From CAXGTL01 sp964645705 (lineage in GTDB: Archaea; Nanobdellota; Nanobdellia; Woesearchaeales; CAXGTL01), in NCBI GenBank assembly GCA_964645705.1, contig CAZYAB010000002.1, positions 172,816 to 236,815 on the forward strand: a stretch of 64,000 nt of DNA, in the 5' to 3' direction. Positions 63,834 to 64,000 of the stretch are shown here, piece after piece. The position numbers and the translations under genes are program-made. Each line of letters begins with the position of its first letter. Position 1 is the stretch's first letter. Under the pieces are notes generated by a model that saw only the letters and a list, made by a program, of their open reading frames with translations, did no database searches and was not told the origin of the DNA.

Positions 63834-63968
63834 TTATTTCTCCTTCTTATCTACACATTGCTTACACCTTGCAGCATACTTGTTTACAAATTGTTTAGCT
63901 ATTCTACTTAGTTTGTTATCAAGAGCAATTAGATAAGATGCATCTGCACCACATATTGAACATTTCAT
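63834..63968 (-). CDS. 44-residue zinc-ribbon microprotein
   Basis: ATG 63968 to TAA 63834. CSICG and CKQC give a Cys-x2-Cys ... Cys-x2-Cys zinc ribbon within a helical, basic protein. GGAG-type sequence and a TTTAAAT box lie to its right, near the window edge. First gene of a three-gene microprotein operon. Confidence 0.6.
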   Translation of the reverse strand: MKCSICGADASYLIALDNKLSRIAKQFVNKYAARCKQCVDKKEK

Positions 63969-64000
63969 GTTGTTGTAGATTGTTTAGGAGTATTTAAATG

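Noticed and set aside
1..64000. CRISPR arrays, insertion sequences and rRNA or tRNA genes
   Set aside because: No spaced repeats, transposase motifs or tRNA-like GTTCRA arms were found by eye; small tRNAs with introns cannot be fully excluded.

Overview
The window is strongly AT-rich archaeal DNA. Genes are packed tightly with many ATGA start/stop overlaps. Upstream regions carry BRE/TATA boxes of the type AAAGATTTATATA about 25 nt before near-leaderless starts. The gene set includes archaeal IleRS and ArgRS, Rad50, TrmB, AbrB-PhoU regulators, a SEC11-like signal peptidase, a SpoIIM-like membrane protein, many small lipoproteins and microproteins, and a CxxC zinc-finger protein with RG repeats. 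Together these suggest a DPANN archaeon of the Woesearchaeota/Pacearchaeota (Nanoarchaeota) type. That placement is inference from gene content; no rRNA gene is present.

Layout. 1-11.4 kb: cell-envelope genes, including a truncated surface protein that runs off the left edge, a membrane transglutaminase-like protein, secreted beta-rich proteins, a protein with a class-III-signal-like N-terminus, a SpoIIM-like protein, a signal peptidase operon and a TrmB regulator. 11.6-24.4 kb: a nicotianamine-synthase-like gene, then four tandem atypical protein kinases (two with TPR repeats, one with an extracellular beta-propeller and PKD domain), then a HAD hydrolase. Two copies of an undescribed structured RNA-like element (12429-12544 and 24249-24354) bracket this island. 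24.4-28.3 kb: a duplicated divergent regulator module (AbrB-PhoU with Lrp, twice) plus a third Lrp, sharing promoter and operator-like sequence. 28.3-37.6 kb: an arginine-centred cluster with arginine deiminase, ArgRS, a second pentein hydrolase, a TiaS/Mmp11-like protein, an alanine-dehydrogenase-like enzyme, a methyltransferase, an Asp/Glu racemase and a convergent ornithine-type aminotransferase.

37.6-54 kb: housekeeping and mixed genes (ACT protein, EamA transporter, IleRS, PHP phosphoesterase, Rad50, two zincin-like proteins, a thioredoxin lacking one cysteine, ZIP transporter, isochorismatase-like hydrolase). 53.7-55.7 kb: a cold-response-like block with a 43-residue zinc ribbon, CspA, and a DEAD-box helicase with a hairpin leader and an arginine-rich tail. 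55.7-64 kb: lipoproteins, serine hydrolases, PH-like membrane proteins, a secreted lipase-like protein, and a three-gene microprotein operon at the right edge.

Most promising for novelty: (1) the paired RNA-like element, whose two copies keep identical 13- and 14-nt blocks while their stems change in a compensatory way; copy 2 has a TATA box just upstream and an oligo-T downstream on the same strand. (2) The receptor-like kinase island it flanks. (3) The arginine cluster, with a homologue of a protein otherwise known as a methanogenesis marker. All function statements are from sequence motifs read by eye; no database search was run.
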